Below, one piece after another: positions 38,362-47,258 of a stretch of 64,000 bases of DNA. Made by a program: the position numbers and the translations under genes. The notes below the pieces were generated by a model, which saw nothing but the letters and a program-made list of their open reading frames with translations, had not been told where the DNA came from and searched no databases. The stretch is taken from NCBI GenBank assembly GCA_026391455.1, contig JAPLEH010000066.1, positions 1 to 64,000 on the forward strand. Reading direction: 5' to 3'. Source of the stretch: Bacteroidota bacterium (GTDB lineage: Bacteria; Bacteroidota; Bacteroidia; Chitinophagales; Chitinophagaceae). Numbering within the stretch: position 1 is the first letter of the stretch; each line of letters opens with the position of its first letter.

Positions 38362-39738
38362 ATGGATATAAAAAATAATATATTAGAAACGATCGGGAAT
38401 ACCCCTCTGATACGGTTGAATAAGATCACCCGTGAATTGCCCTGTATGGTACTGGCCAAAGTGGATTATTTCAACCCCGGTAACTCCATCAAAGACCGGA
38501 TGGCCCTGAAAATGGTGGAAGTGGCCGAAAAAGATGGTAAACTGAAGCCCGGCGGCACTATCATCGAAGGTACCAGTGGCAATACCGGTATGGGACTGGC
38601 CCTGGCAGCCGTGGTAAAAGGTTATAAATGCATTTTTGTAACTACGGATAAACAATCCAAAGAGAAAGCTGATATCCTGAAGGCCGTGGGTGCAGAAGTA
38701 ATCGTATGCCCCACCAACGTATTGCCCGAAGATCCCCGCAGTTATTACAGCGTGGCTGCACGGCTGGCGAAGGAAGTGCCCAATTCCATGCACATGAACC
38801 AGTACGATAATCTGGCCAACCGGCTGGCGCATTATGAAAGTACCGGTCCGGAGATATGGAAGCAGACCGATGGAAAGATCACTCACCTGGTTTGCACGGC
38901 CGGCACCGGTGGCACCATTACCGGAACCGCACAATATTTAAAGGAAAAAAATCCGAATATTCAGATATGGGCCATCGACGTATACGGATCATTGCTGACC
39001 AAATACTATCGTACCGGCGAAACAGATATGAATGAAGTGCATCCTTATATCAGTGAAGGCTTTGGCGAAGATTTTGTACCAAAGAATTATGATATGAGTG
39101 TGATCGATTATTTTGAACAGGTAACGGATAAAGACGGCGCCGTAATGGCCCGCAAACTCGCCAAAGAAGAAGGGCTTTTCTGCGGATACAGTGCAGGTAG
39201 TTGTTTACAGGGACTGATGCAACTGGCCAAAGCTCCTAACGGTATCAAACCCCTCACCAAAGATGATGTGGTGGTATGTATCCTGCATGATCATGGAAGC
39301 CGTTACGTAGGTAAAATATACAACGACCAATGGATGATCGAACGCGGATTCATCGATGTAAAAACATTCCGTGATGTGGTGAGTGCCAGAGGTACCAAAC
39401 GGGTAATTACCGTAGAGCCAACTCAAACGGTTTTGGAAGCCGTGGAATTAATGAAGAAATATGATATCGAACAAATACCAGTGATGAATGGCAATGGCCC
39501 GTTGGGTGCCATCAGTGAAGGGGGACTATTCCAGAAGATATTTGATAATCCCGAGATAAAGAATGCAAAAGTGGAAGACGTAATCGAGCCGGCATTTCCG
39601 TTAGTGGCATTTGATACACCGGTGGAAAAGCTCAGTCACCTCATTAATAAAGAAAATGGCGCAGTACTGGCTAAAGATGAAGCCGGTAATTTCCATATCG
39701 TTACCAAATACGATGTGATACAGTCGTTGGGCCATTAA
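38362..39738 (+). CDS. Cystathionine beta-synthase (PLP domain plus CBS pair)
   Basis: The 458-residue protein has a cysteine-synthase-like PLP domain: FNPGNSIKDRMALK with the PLP lysine (Lys44) and TSGNTGMGLAL as the phosphate loop, then GTGGTITGTAQYL. The C-terminal 120 residues are a CBS-domain pair (LEAVELMKKYDIEQIPVMNGNG, and SHLINKENGAVLAKDE). It condenses serine or O-acetylserine with homocysteine in transsulfuration; the CBS pair probably senses adenosyl ligands. It is a single-gene unit with a promoter-like box and a terminator. Confidence 0.93.
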   Translation: MDIKNNILETIGNTPLIRLNKITRELPCMVLAKVDYFNPGNSIKDRMALKMVEVAEKDGKLKPGGTIIEGTSGNTGMGLALAAVVKGYKCIFVTTDKQSKEKADILKAVGAEVIVCPTNVLPEDPRSYYSVAARLAKEVPNSMHMNQYDNLANRLAHYESTGPEIWKQTDGKITHLVCTAGTGGTITGTAQYLKEKNPNIQIWAIDVYGSLLTKYYRTGETDMNEVHPYISEGFGEDFVPKNYDMSVIDYFEQVTDKDGAVMARKLAKEEGLFCGYSAGSCLQGLMQLAKAPNGIKPLTKDDVVVCILHDHGSRYVGKIYNDQWMIERGFIDVKTFRDVVSARGTKRVITVEPTQTVLEAVELMKKYDIEQIPVMNGNGPLGAISEGGLFQKIFDNPEIKNAKVEDVIEPAFPLVAFDTPVEKLSHLINKENGAVLAKDEAGNFHIVTKYDVIQSLGH

Positions 39739-39761
39739 TCGATAACAATAAAAAGAAACAG

Positions 39762-39798
39762 AACCCTTTTCAGCAGGTAATACCGGTTGAAAAGGGTT
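39762..39798 (+). terminator. Intrinsic terminator after cystathionine beta-synthase
   Basis: Eleven-bp stem AACCCTTTTCA / TGAAAAGGGTT with a 15-base loop that itself can pair (GGTAATACC), then TTTTTC. Confidence 0.85.
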
Positions 39799-39949
39799 TT
39801 TTCGTAAAAATACGTTCCGTAACGGGTACAAATTCCCGGACAGAATTGTGTGGTTTACGATAGATCAAGTAAAAAACGTAGTAAAAAAATATGGTTGTTT
39901 TGCTCTGTTTTGGTAATGAAAAGCTAATTATTTTTGACTTGTTAAATAT

Positions 39950-40125
39950 CCAAATCCTTTAGAAAAAACGAAAAGCCAATCCTAGAAAAACCGTCCGGCT
40001 AACCACCGGTAAGTCCAATGTCCAATTTAAAAAACCGCCCGGCCATCCACCGGGAAAAGTCCAGTAGATCCTTGAAAAAACCAAATCCTGGTCACCGTGT
40101 CCAAATCCATGAAAGAAACTAAAAA
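39950..40125 (+). repeat. Degenerate ~45-bp tandem repeat
   Basis: Three to four units of 44-46 bases begin at about 39950, 39991, 40035 and 40081. Each opens with CCGTCCGG, CCGCCCGG or CCAAATCC, continues through CACCGG or CACCGT, then AGTCCA or GTCCAA, and closes with a run of A. No reading frame spans it. It is followed by the perfect hairpin at 40135-40163, then the metal-receptor-like gene. Confidence 0.55.
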
Positions 40126-40134
40126 GTCCGGAAC

Positions 40135-40163
40135 CCTCCTGCTAAACTAAGTTTAGCAGGAGG
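40135..40163. repeat. Perfect 13-bp inverted repeat
   Basis: CCTCCTGCTAAAC (40135-40147), loop TAA, then GTTTAGCAGGAGG (40151-40163). There is no U run on either side, so a terminator is unlikely. It lies 66 bases upstream of the next ATG and could be a structured 5' leader or a protein-binding palindrome. Confidence 0.6.
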
Positions 40164-40228
40164 CGCGGTGCAGACCTCTCCTCCCCTTCCTTTTATCCCG
40201 TTTTATTTAATTTGCAGCAAATACCTGC

Positions 40229-41011
40229 ATGCCCCATTATACTGATCCCACGGGACATTCCATTTATCTTTCTGCTTCGCCCCAACGAATTATTTCATTG
40301 GTGCCCTCCCAGACAGAATTTTTGTATGATCTGGGATTGCGTGACGAAGTGGTGGGCATCACCAAATTTTGCATCCATCCCGATCAATGGTTTCGCAACA
40401 AAACAAGAGTAGGCGGTACCAAACAAATTCGGATGGAAACCATCCATGCCTTACAGCCGGATCTCATTCTGGCAAATAAAGAAGAGAATGTAAAGGAACA
40501 GGTGGAAGCCCTGCAACAGCACTACCCGGTATGGACCAGTGATATCAACACCCCCGAAGAAGCACTCGATATGATCCGCGAAGTAGGGATAATAACAGGG
40601 CGAGAACAACCGGCCTTATCCCTGATCCGGGAAATTGAGCAAGCTTTCAACTCCCTGATCATACAGGAAAGACGTAAGACCTGTTACCTGATCTGGAAAG
40701 ATCCCTATATGTCTGTGGGCGGAGATACATTCATCCATGGGATGATGAAGGCCGCCGGATTTGACAATATGCTTATTGACAGTACTCGCTACCCGGCCCT
40801 TACACTGGCGGAACTACAGTTGCTTGCACCCGAATGCCTGCTCCTGTCATCCGAACCATTCCCATTTAAAGAAAAACACTGCACTGAATTGGAAAAAGTA
40901 TTGCCAGGTACACAAGTGCTGCTGGTGGATGGGGAAATGTTCAGTTGGTATGGAAGCCGTATGCGGGAGGCTCCGGCTTATTTTCAGCAATTGCAAACTT
41001 ATCTGAAGTAA
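40229..41011 (+). CDS. Periplasmic-binding-protein-like metal receptor without signal peptide (BtuF/FhuD type)
   Basis: The 260-residue protein has the helical-backbone metal receptor fold: RIISLVPSQTEFLYDLGLRDEVVGITKFC at the start, VGGTKQIRMETIHALQPDLILANKEEN, and LIDSTRYPALTLAELQLLAPECLLLSSEPFPF (split here). That matches BtuF-type vitamin B12 or siderophore receptors. There is no signal peptide, so it may stay in the cytoplasm. No transporter partner is adjacent, and I could not see a cobalamin riboswitch upstream. Its ligand is unknown. Confidence 0.82.
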   Translation: MPHYTDPTGHSIYLSASPQRIISLVPSQTEFLYDLGLRDEVVGITKFCIHPDQWFRNKTRVGGTKQIRMETIHALQPDLILANKEENVKEQVEALQQHYPVWTSDINTPEEALDMIREVGIITGREQPALSLIREIEQAFNSLIIQERRKTCYLIWKDPYMSVGGDTFIHGMMKAAGFDNMLIDSTRYPALTLAELQLLAPECLLLSSEPFPFKEKHCTELEKVLPGTQVLLVDGEMFSWYGSRMREAPAYFQQLQTYLK

Positions 41012-41080
41012 ACCATTAAGTGGAACTTACTTCTTAGTGCTATTCAACATTCAATAATTCTGACTAATTTACCTTTACTT

Positions 41081-42181
41081 ATGAACACCCCAGCCCCGCC
41101 GACCACGCCAGCAGAACTGGACAGACCATCGAAAAAAAAGCCGATGTACCCTGTCAATGTGGCTTTGCGTCAATACCTGAAGCAAATTGGCCGGGAAGTA
41201 AAACTGCCGGTAAGTTATACCAATCTCCTGCATTTTACCTGGTCCACCCCCATATTGGATAAGAACGGGAAAGATACTCTCTGGGAAAAATTATCGTACG
41301 ACAGTCACGACTGGAATTTTATCCGCGAAGGGCTGGTAAAGATATATGCCATTTTGAAAACAGAAGGTGATTTCAGCTTTATCAATCACCTGGATGTCGC
41401 CAGGGTTGATTACTGTACGTTTGGCAACTCGCATCCTTTCCGTATCCGCATTGTCAATAAATTCAATGACAACTACGACCATTATTATATTAAAATCGCG
41501 GATGCATCCCGTATCTATGGGCTGGAACTGGAACATACTCTCTCTCCCAACCGTATCACTTTTTTTACCTGTGGCAATACGCTGGTGGAAGAACATATTC
41601 CCGGTATACCCGGCGATGTGTTTATCAAACAGATGATGCATACTCCCGAAACCAATAAAATCAGGCTGGCGAAAGAGTTTGTAAAATTCAATGAACGTTG
41701 CTTTGTACGATTGCTTGGTGATATGCGCAGTTATAATTTTGTAGTGGACATTACACCTGATATCGAAGACTACCAGTACCGCATCCGCTGTATTGATTTC
41801 GATCAGCAATCGTATGAAGGAAGAAAGAACCTGTACCTCCCCCAGTTTTTTAAAGAAAATAATGAATTCGTGAATCTTTGTTTGTCGCATCTGAACAAAG
41901 AATCCATCGCCCAATACCAGTTTGAAGAACGCACCATGATCACCTTCCGGCTGGTATCATCTCGCTACCGGATCAAAACCCTGCTCGACATCATGACGCG
42001 CGATACCATATCTACCCCGGAAAAAACGGCGCAGCTTAAAGATGAGTTGAACCAGTATTTGCAAACCACGATCTTCAGCCGTTGCCGGACCATGGGTGAT
42101 ATTGTGAAAAATCAATTAAAAAACCGGTTGCAAAAGCACCTGCTACTGGTGCAGAAAACGCCCGGCAATACCAGTGATTGA
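41081..42181 (+). CDS. Hypothetical protein with a divergent kinase-like core
   Basis: A 366-residue soluble protein, no signal peptide. It is not a known family to me. Several parts line up with protein-kinase-like folds: YYIKIAD around 136-142 (beta-3 lysine, Lys138), LVEEHIPG at 168-175 (hinge-like), LGDMRSYNFVVD at 212-223 (catalytic-loop-like D-x4-N, Asp214 and Asn219), and CIDFDQ at 237-242 (DFG-like Asp239). A proline-rich N-terminus (PAPPTTPAELDRP) precedes it. It has a solitary position after the metal-receptor gene, 69 bases downstream. Confidence 0.7.
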   Translation: MNTPAPPTTPAELDRPSKKKPMYPVNVALRQYLKQIGREVKLPVSYTNLLHFTWSTPILDKNGKDTLWEKLSYDSHDWNFIREGLVKIYAILKTEGDFSFINHLDVARVDYCTFGNSHPFRIRIVNKFNDNYDHYYIKIADASRIYGLELEHTLSPNRITFFTCGNTLVEEHIPGIPGDVFIKQMMHTPETNKIRLAKEFVKFNERCFVRLLGDMRSYNFVVDITPDIEDYQYRIRCIDFDQQSYEGRKNLYLPQFFKENNEFVNLCLSHLNKESIAQYQFEERTMITFRLVSSRYRIKTLLDIMTRDTISTPEKTAQLKDELNQYLQTTIFSRCRTMGDIVKNQLKNRLQKHLLLVQKTPGNTSD

Positions 42182-42317
42182 AGAGTTTATTCACTCTAAC
42201 ACCCGTTCGCGCTACCGCTGCCATAAAACTGCTATATTAGCGGCGCTTTAATCGCATCCAGATAAGGAATGCGGCCATATGGTTAATTTACCTTTTTAAA
42301 ACCAACAATATAATTAA

Positions 42318-43385
42318 ATGAAAAAGTACAGAGCCGGTGTGCTCTTCGGTGATGAACTGAAAGCACTTTACAATGATGCAAAAGACAACCAGTTTGCCTT
42401 ACCTGCGGTAAATACCATTGGCACCAATACGATTAATGCCACGCTTGAAACTGCTGCCAAAGTAAATTCTCCTGTCATCATTCAATTCTCCAATGGAGGC
42501 GCACAGTTCATTGCCGGTAAAGGCATGCCCAACGACAATTTACAGGCTAATATTGCCGGTGGTATTTCCGGAGCCCTGCATATACATAATGTAGCCAAAT
42601 ATTATGGTGTGCCGGTGGTGTTGCATACCGATCATGCCGCTAAAAAATGGTTGCCCTGGATCAGCGGACTATTGGATGCCGGTGAACAATTTCATAAAGA
42701 AAAAGGACAACCTCTCTTCAGCTCACATATGCTCGACCTGAGTGAAGAGCCCATCGAAGAGAACATCCATACATCTGTGGAGTTTTATAAACGTATGGCC
42801 CCGCTGGGAATGAGCATCGAAATAGAACTGGGTGTAACCGGTGGTGAAGAAGACGGCGTGGATAATAGTGATGTGGAAAATTCCAAACTCTATACCCAAC
42901 CCGAAGATGTGGCCTATTCGTATAAAGAACTGAGCAAAGTTGGGCCCCTCTTTACCGTTGCGGCTGCATTTGGCAATGTACACGGTGTATATAAACCCGG
43001 AAATGTGGAATTGCGGCCAGAAATACTGAATAATAGCCAGGCCTATATTCAAAAAGAATTTGGTACTGGTGAAAAGCCCGTATATTTTGTATTTCATGGA
43101 GGCAGTGGTTCACCCCAGCACCAGATCCGGGAAGCAATCGGCTATGGGGCCATTAAAATGAATATCGATACTGATTTGCAATGGGCTTTCTGGGAAGGCG
43201 TGCTGGATAACTATAAAAAATACGAAGGCTATCTGCAGGGCCAATTGGGCAACCCTGAAGGGGAAGACAAACCCAATAAGAAGCATTACGATCCGCGGGT
43301 GTGGTTGAGAAAAGGTGAAGAGGCGTTTATTAAAAGGCTGGAAGTGGCGTTTGAAGATTTGAATTGTATTAACAGAAATAGTTAA
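42318..43385 (+). CDS. fbaA: Class II fructose-bisphosphate aldolase
   Basis: The 355-residue zinc enzyme cleaves fructose 1,6-bisphosphate. VVLHTDHAAKKWLPW supplies a zinc histidine and the catalytic Asp; SIEIELGVTGGEEDGVDNS (split) is the family's Glu-rich loop, and VFHGGSGSPQ contains another zinc histidine. The length is that of the FbaA type. A class I aldolase is encoded at 61452-62525, so this genome has both forms. A terminator follows at 43412. Confidence 0.96.
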   Translation: MKKYRAGVLFGDELKALYNDAKDNQFALPAVNTIGTNTINATLETAAKVNSPVIIQFSNGGAQFIAGKGMPNDNLQANIAGGISGALHIHNVAKYYGVPVVLHTDHAAKKWLPWISGLLDAGEQFHKEKGQPLFSSHMLDLSEEPIEENIHTSVEFYKRMAPLGMSIEIELGVTGGEEDGVDNSDVENSKLYTQPEDVAYSYKELSKVGPLFTVAAAFGNVHGVYKPGNVELRPEILNNSQAYIQKEFGTGEKPVYFVFHGGSGSPQHQIREAIGYGAIKMNIDTDLQWAFWEGVLDNYKKYEGYLQGQLGNPEGEDKPNKKHYDPRVWLRKGEEAFIKRLEVAFEDLNCINRNS

Positions 43386-43411
43386 ACAGAAATTATACAG
43401 AACTAAAAGTA

Positions 43412-43431
43412 AAAGCTGCTCAGGCAGCTTT
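43412..43431 (+). terminator. Intrinsic terminator after fbaA
   Basis: Eight-bp stem AAAGCTGC / GCAGCTTT with loop TCAG, followed by TTTTT. Confidence 0.88.
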
Positions 43432-43591
43432 TTTTTGTGGAGGGAAATCGGGCAATGATCATTTCGGTAATACTACGATAACCCTTCCCCGGCATATCCC
43501 ACAATACACCCGAATCCATCCCCCAAAAGTTATATAACTTTTTTCTATACATCATACAAACAACCCATTTTATTGCACAACTCACATTTTG

Positions 43592-43599
43592 TAACTTTA
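43592..43599 (+). promoter_or_regulatory. Candidate -7 box of the surface protein gene
   Basis: TAACTTTA is one base off TAnnTTTG and lies 15 bases before the ATG at 43614, with TTG at 43573-43575. Confidence 0.3.
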
Positions 43600-43613
43600 C
43601 GAAAACCAAACAA

Positions 43614-45197
43614 ATGAAAATCCTTCTCACTTCCCTCGCCTGCTTATGCAGTTCCGTTGTTTTTACGCAAAACATCGGTATCAATACGAACACCCCCGAT
43701 GCTTCTGCCCAATTAGATATCGTTAGTACCAATAAGGGTTTACTTATACCGAGAATGACTGAAGCCCAACGATTGGCCATCGTAAACCCCGCCAATACAC
43801 TGAAAGTCTATCAGACAGACGGCCAGCGCGGCTTTTATTTTAACGATGGTTCACCAGGTGCCCCTAGTTGGGTTCTTGAAGGATCCATACTATACAATTG
43901 GAGCATTTTTGGAAACCCGGTATTATCTGCCGGTACATTCGGCACCACCACCAACAACCATGTGAATCTTATTACCAATAATTTGACAAGGGGACGACTT
44001 TCCAATCTGGGTGAATTCTTTATTGGCACGATTAATACGACGATACCAGGCGACCTTATGGCGGCAGTCGGCAACGCCACCTTTCCCTTTGCCACAAATG
44101 GCTATTCCAGTTTCAACGGGTCTGGTGTATATGGAGAAATACAATCACCCAGCACTACTCAGTTTGCCGCTGTACAGGGCGAATATAATTCCACTACGGC
44201 TGGAATTTTCAACACGGCGGGTGTGCGTGGGCTCAATCGGTCAGGCATAGCCGGCACCGGCTTTCGCACTCAGGCAGCTACGGGCCCCCGTGCCGGTGTG
44301 ATTGGCAATACTACTGCTACTAACGGCCAGTATACTTTTGGACTGCATGGCACCATGGGCAGCACGGATATTCGTTGCGGCGGAGTGTTCGGCGATGATT
44401 TTGGTATTGCACTCGGCGTGATTGCATATTATGCCTCCAATCTGGTTGACTACAGTGTATATGGTTTTGGAAATGCTTATCAGGTAGGTGTACCCGGTGG
44501 TCGTATGTCTGGTACCGGGAGAGGAACAGCTCCGGCTGAACCCAATACCCATATCGGACTGGGCATTTATGGTGGAGTAATGGGGGGCTGGATCAAAGGA
44601 ATGGTATACGGGGCGCATGTACAGGGAGATCGGTACAGCCTTTATGTAGATGGAAAAACATATACCAATGAACCCATCACCGAACTGGTACCCACCGCCA
44701 ATGGTACCCGCATACCCGCCTATGCTATAAGTTCATTGCAGCCCGAGATCTATGCCCGGGGCAAATCTTCGCTGAATAACGGGCAGCAATATATTGCATT
44801 CGATCCTGCCTTTATCGAAATGCTGAGCACGGATCCCGACGGGCTGATGATAACGGTTTCTCCCAATGGTAACAGCAAGGGATTGTATATCGCTTCACAG
44901 GATGTCAAAGGATTTTATGTACGCGAAAATGATAATGGCAACAGCGGCACCGCCTTTTCCTGGATCGCCATTGGTACCCGCAAAGGTGCAGATCAGATCA
45001 CCCATGCCCCTGAATTATTACAATCCGGCTTTGATAAAAAAATGAACGGGGTGATGTTTAACGAAAATAATAAAACCGAGAAAGGTCAATCTATTTGGTG
45101 GGATGGTACACAGGTTCGCTTTGATACGCCTCCGGCAAAGAAAGCAGACCCCAATGTGAACCCGGTGGTAAGAACCGGAGCAAAAACGTCGGAGTAA
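43614..45197 (+). CDS. Secreted tail-fibre-like surface protein
   Basis: A 527-residue protein with a signal peptide (ILLTSLACLCSSVVFTQ). NIGINTNTPDASAQLDIVST and KGLLIPRMTEAQRLAI are the standard opening of Bacteroidota tail-fibre-like proteins also seen in phage tail tips and surface adhesins. The middle is rich in Gly/Ala/Thr with repeated VYGEIQSP / VRGLNRSG / VIGNTTAT / LHGTMGST / VFGDDFGI segments, each of about 20-30 residues, suggestive of a beta-helix. There is no type IX sorting domain. Function is probably surface attachment; unproven. Confidence 0.82.
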   Translation: MKILLTSLACLCSSVVFTQNIGINTNTPDASAQLDIVSTNKGLLIPRMTEAQRLAIVNPANTLKVYQTDGQRGFYFNDGSPGAPSWVLEGSILYNWSIFGNPVLSAGTFGTTTNNHVNLITNNLTRGRLSNLGEFFIGTINTTIPGDLMAAVGNATFPFATNGYSSFNGSGVYGEIQSPSTTQFAAVQGEYNSTTAGIFNTAGVRGLNRSGIAGTGFRTQAATGPRAGVIGNTTATNGQYTFGLHGTMGSTDIRCGGVFGDDFGIALGVIAYYASNLVDYSVYGFGNAYQVGVPGGRMSGTGRGTAPAEPNTHIGLGIYGGVMGGWIKGMVYGAHVQGDRYSLYVDGKTYTNEPITELVPTANGTRIPAYAISSLQPEIYARGKSSLNNGQQYIAFDPAFIEMLSTDPDGLMITVSPNGNSKGLYIASQDVKGFYVRENDNGNSGTAFSWIAIGTRKGADQITHAPELLQSGFDKKMNGVMFNENNKTEKGQSIWWDGTQVRFDTPPAKKADPNVNPVVRTGAKTSE

Positions 45198-45218
45198 ACT
45201 TTGACCAATGTTGAAAAC

Positions 45219-45246
45219 AAAAGAAGCCGCATTTGTGGCTTCTTTT
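45219..45246 (+). terminator. Intrinsic terminator after the surface protein gene
   Basis: Twelve-bp stem AAAAGAAGCCGC / GTGGCTTCTTTT (one G-T), loop ATTT, followed by CTTTTTTT. Confidence 0.88.
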
Positions 45247-45316
45247 CTTTTTTTGCAGGTAATCTTTGACAATTATTAATGTCCAGTAAAGGGTAATTTA
45301 CCTGTTTCAATTCCTA

Positions 45317-45922
45317 TCAGTCTTCTATACGGATATCGTATTTGTGTAACAATCCGGGAATGCCTCGCAATGAAAACCGGGCTTTTTTGATGCGGTTCGA
45401 TTCGGGGTCGATAGAATAATTATACGCCGTTCGTAAATCCGCCATTTCCAGATTGGTGTTGTCAAAAATCGAACGTGCCAGATCACATTTATCGAAGACC
45501 GCTCCACTAAGATCGGCCTCTGTAAAATCCGCTTCCTGCAAGGGCGAATTCCGGAAAATCGTTTTTTTGATCTTTGTTTTATAAAAAATACAATTGTTCA
45601 GCTGGCAATTTTCAAATGAAAAAGACAGACCGAAATCACTGCAGGTATCAAAGCCCAATCCCAGCATTTTACAATCCCTGAATATGATATCCATGAATAC
45701 CGTTTGATGCAATTTTATCAGGCTCATGTTGCATCCGCTGAAAACGCAATCTGTGAATTTGTATTCCGAAAAATCGGCATTGGAAAAATCACAATTTTTG
45801 AATTCGCAATTTTCATAATCACCCTTTTGCAGGGTATTTTCCTTATCAAATGTTCTATCCGTAATAAAAGGCACCTCCATAACTGTATAAGAATTTATAT
45901 TGAGCTTTTCTTCTATTTTCAA
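45317..45922 (-). CDS. Pentapeptide repeat protein
   Basis: A 201-residue protein built from A(D/N)LXX-type repeats: CEFKNCDFSNADFSEYKFTD, ADFTEADLSGAVFDKCDLAR and SIFDNTNLEMADLRTA. The repeats should fold as a right-handed quadrilateral beta-helix. Some members (Qnr, MfpA) mimic DNA and protect gyrase; that role is not shown here. An internal ATG at 45880 is an alternative start. It ends with a helical basic segment (RIKKARFSLRGI). It is 13 bases downstream of the beta-lactamase gene's stop, on the same strand, so they may be co-transcribed. Confidence 0.88.
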   Translation of the reverse strand: MKIEEKLNINSYTVMEVPFITDRTFDKENTLQKGDYENCEFKNCDFSNADFSEYKFTDCVFSGCNMSLIKLHQTVFMDIIFRDCKMLGLGFDTCSDFGLSFSFENCQLNNCIFYKTKIKKTIFRNSPLQEADFTEADLSGAVFDKCDLARSIFDNTNLEMADLRTAYNYSIDPESNRIKKARFSLRGIPGLLHKYDIRIED

Positions 45923-45935
45923 ATATCCCTAACCG

Positions 45936-46676
45936 CTAGTTCGCTGCAGCATTCTTTCGCAGTTCCGCTGCCATATCGATGGAATGCTTCAGTGAACCGG
46001 TATTGGTCCAGTCGCTGTGCGCAATAATGATATACCGGGGTTTCCGGCATTTCCGCTGCACATTCTTCAGCGTGGTTACGTAAGCCATCTTATTGGCATC
46101 TCCTAGATAGCCCAGCGTTTCATCATCCACTCCTTTGATGAGGCAGCCACCATAGAGTACCCTTTCTTTTTTAAACCAGATCACAATATTATCGGTGGTA
46201 TGCCCCTCGCCCGGGAAATAGGTCTCGAACGTATATTGGCCTGCGGTAAATGTGGTATCCTTTGTCATCAGGTATTCGGCCCGTTTCTTATTATTTTTTT
46301 CACTGAGCTGATCGGTTAGAACGGTAGTGTAGGTTTTGATTCCCTGTTGCCGGTAGTATTCGAGCCCGTTCGTTTTATCGCTGTGCCAGTGGGTGGCAAA
46401 GCAAAGGATCACTTTTTTATTATGTCTCTGCTGTATGGTGTCCAGCAAGGGTTGAAACTGGGTGGTATCCCAGGGGGTATCGAATAGCACTACCCCATCG
46501 TTTGTTACCAGGTACATACCATTGGCAGGTGTGCGGTTGTCTTCATAAGTATTGTAGGTGGTATATACATAAAAATCGCCGGTTAGCGGTGTAATCACCA
46601 ATTTTTGCGGTGCGGTTTGTGCAAAACTATTGAAGGTTATAAAAGTAAATGCAAGAAAAAAAAGGATTGAACGCAT
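45936..46676 (-). CDS. Subclass B1 metallo-beta-lactamase
   Basis: A start at 46676 gives a 246-residue product that begins with a signal peptide (MRSILFFLAFTFITFNSFAQ); the longer 279-residue frame starts upstream without one. The zinc-1 ligands are His96 and His98 in THWHSD plus His159 in GEGHTTDN; zinc-2 ligands are Asp100, Cys178 in LYGGCLIKG and His220 in IAHSDW. Cys178 in this position is the B1 signature. Overall layout is close to BlaB/IND enzymes of Flavobacteria (LLDTI, EYYRQQGIKTYTT, GYLGDANKMA). It should hydrolyse beta-lactams including carbapenems; activity is inferred. Confidence 0.9.
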   Translation of the reverse strand: MRSILFFLAFTFITFNSFAQTAPQKLVITPLTGDFYVYTTYNTYEDNRTPANGMYLVTNDGVVLFDTPWDTTQFQPLLDTIQQRHNKKVILCFATHWHSDKTNGLEYYRQQGIKTYTTVLTDQLSEKNNKKRAEYLMTKDTTFTAGQYTFETYFPGEGHTTDNIVIWFKKERVLYGGCLIKGVDDETLGYLGDANKMAYVTTLKNVQRKCRKPRYIIIAHSDWTNTGSLKHSIDMAAELRKNAAAN

Positions 46677-47099
46677 AAATATGGCAGTTGACTGGGTTTG
46701 AATCGGTAAAATAATTGTGTTACATAAATGTAGTTCAGTGGAATGGTCTGTCAAAAAAAAGCTGGTAATAATCATGTTACACGGCGAAATCCACTGCCAT
46801 TGCTGAGTTTCTCTGTCTGTATAAGTATTGACTGATTGGCAAATCGTTTCCGAAAACCTATATCGTTTTCAGCTATGTCGATCAATACTGTGTAATCCGA
46901 CATTTCAACACTACAAGGCAACAGCATGCAATCAATACTTCCGGCAATACTATTGATTTTACAGAGATGAAAGATTCCAAAGAAACCCGTCTTTTTGCCA
47001 TGTACAGTTAAAATTGAATATGTTGAGCTGACTAGAATTGGATTAGAAAATACGAGGTAAGAATTGTCACAGTCATTTTCAAACGTGCATATAAAAAAA
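46677..47099. other. Spacer upstream of the beta-lactamase gene
   Basis: About 420 bases without a convincing gene. A 116-codon minus-strand frame begins inside a terminator arm and is not supported. The sequence is AT-rich and no repeat was found. Confidence 0.4.
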
Positions 47100-47131
47100 C
47101 GGTCTGTAATGATACAATTCATTACAGACCG
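47100..47131 (-). terminator. Intrinsic terminator after the sialidase-like gene
   Basis: Thirteen-bp perfect stem CGGTCTGTAATGA / TCATTACAGACCG with a 6-base loop; on the minus strand it is followed by GTTTTTTT. It lies about 130 bases past the stop at 47259. Confidence 0.85.
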
Positions 47132-47258
47132 GTGTGTGACATGATGCTATATGATCAGGGTTAAGTAATCCGATACGGAATACAATTCATTTTCGCTTCA
47201 ACTTATTTTACGATACCCGGCGATTACAAATACGCGCCAGTAATAAAGCCAGGATAAA

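Noticed and set aside
39950-40125. CRISPR array
   Set aside because: The units drift throughout and have no conserved repeat plus variable spacer; no cas genes nearby. The same applies to 57742-57993.
39840-40228. Cobalamin riboswitch upstream of the BtuF-like gene
   Set aside because: No B12-box sequence or typical core was found.
46772-47122. 116-codon minus-strand frame upstream of the beta-lactamase
   Set aside because: Its ATG lies inside the right arm of the terminator hairpin at 47100-47131; composition is noncoding and no motif is seen.
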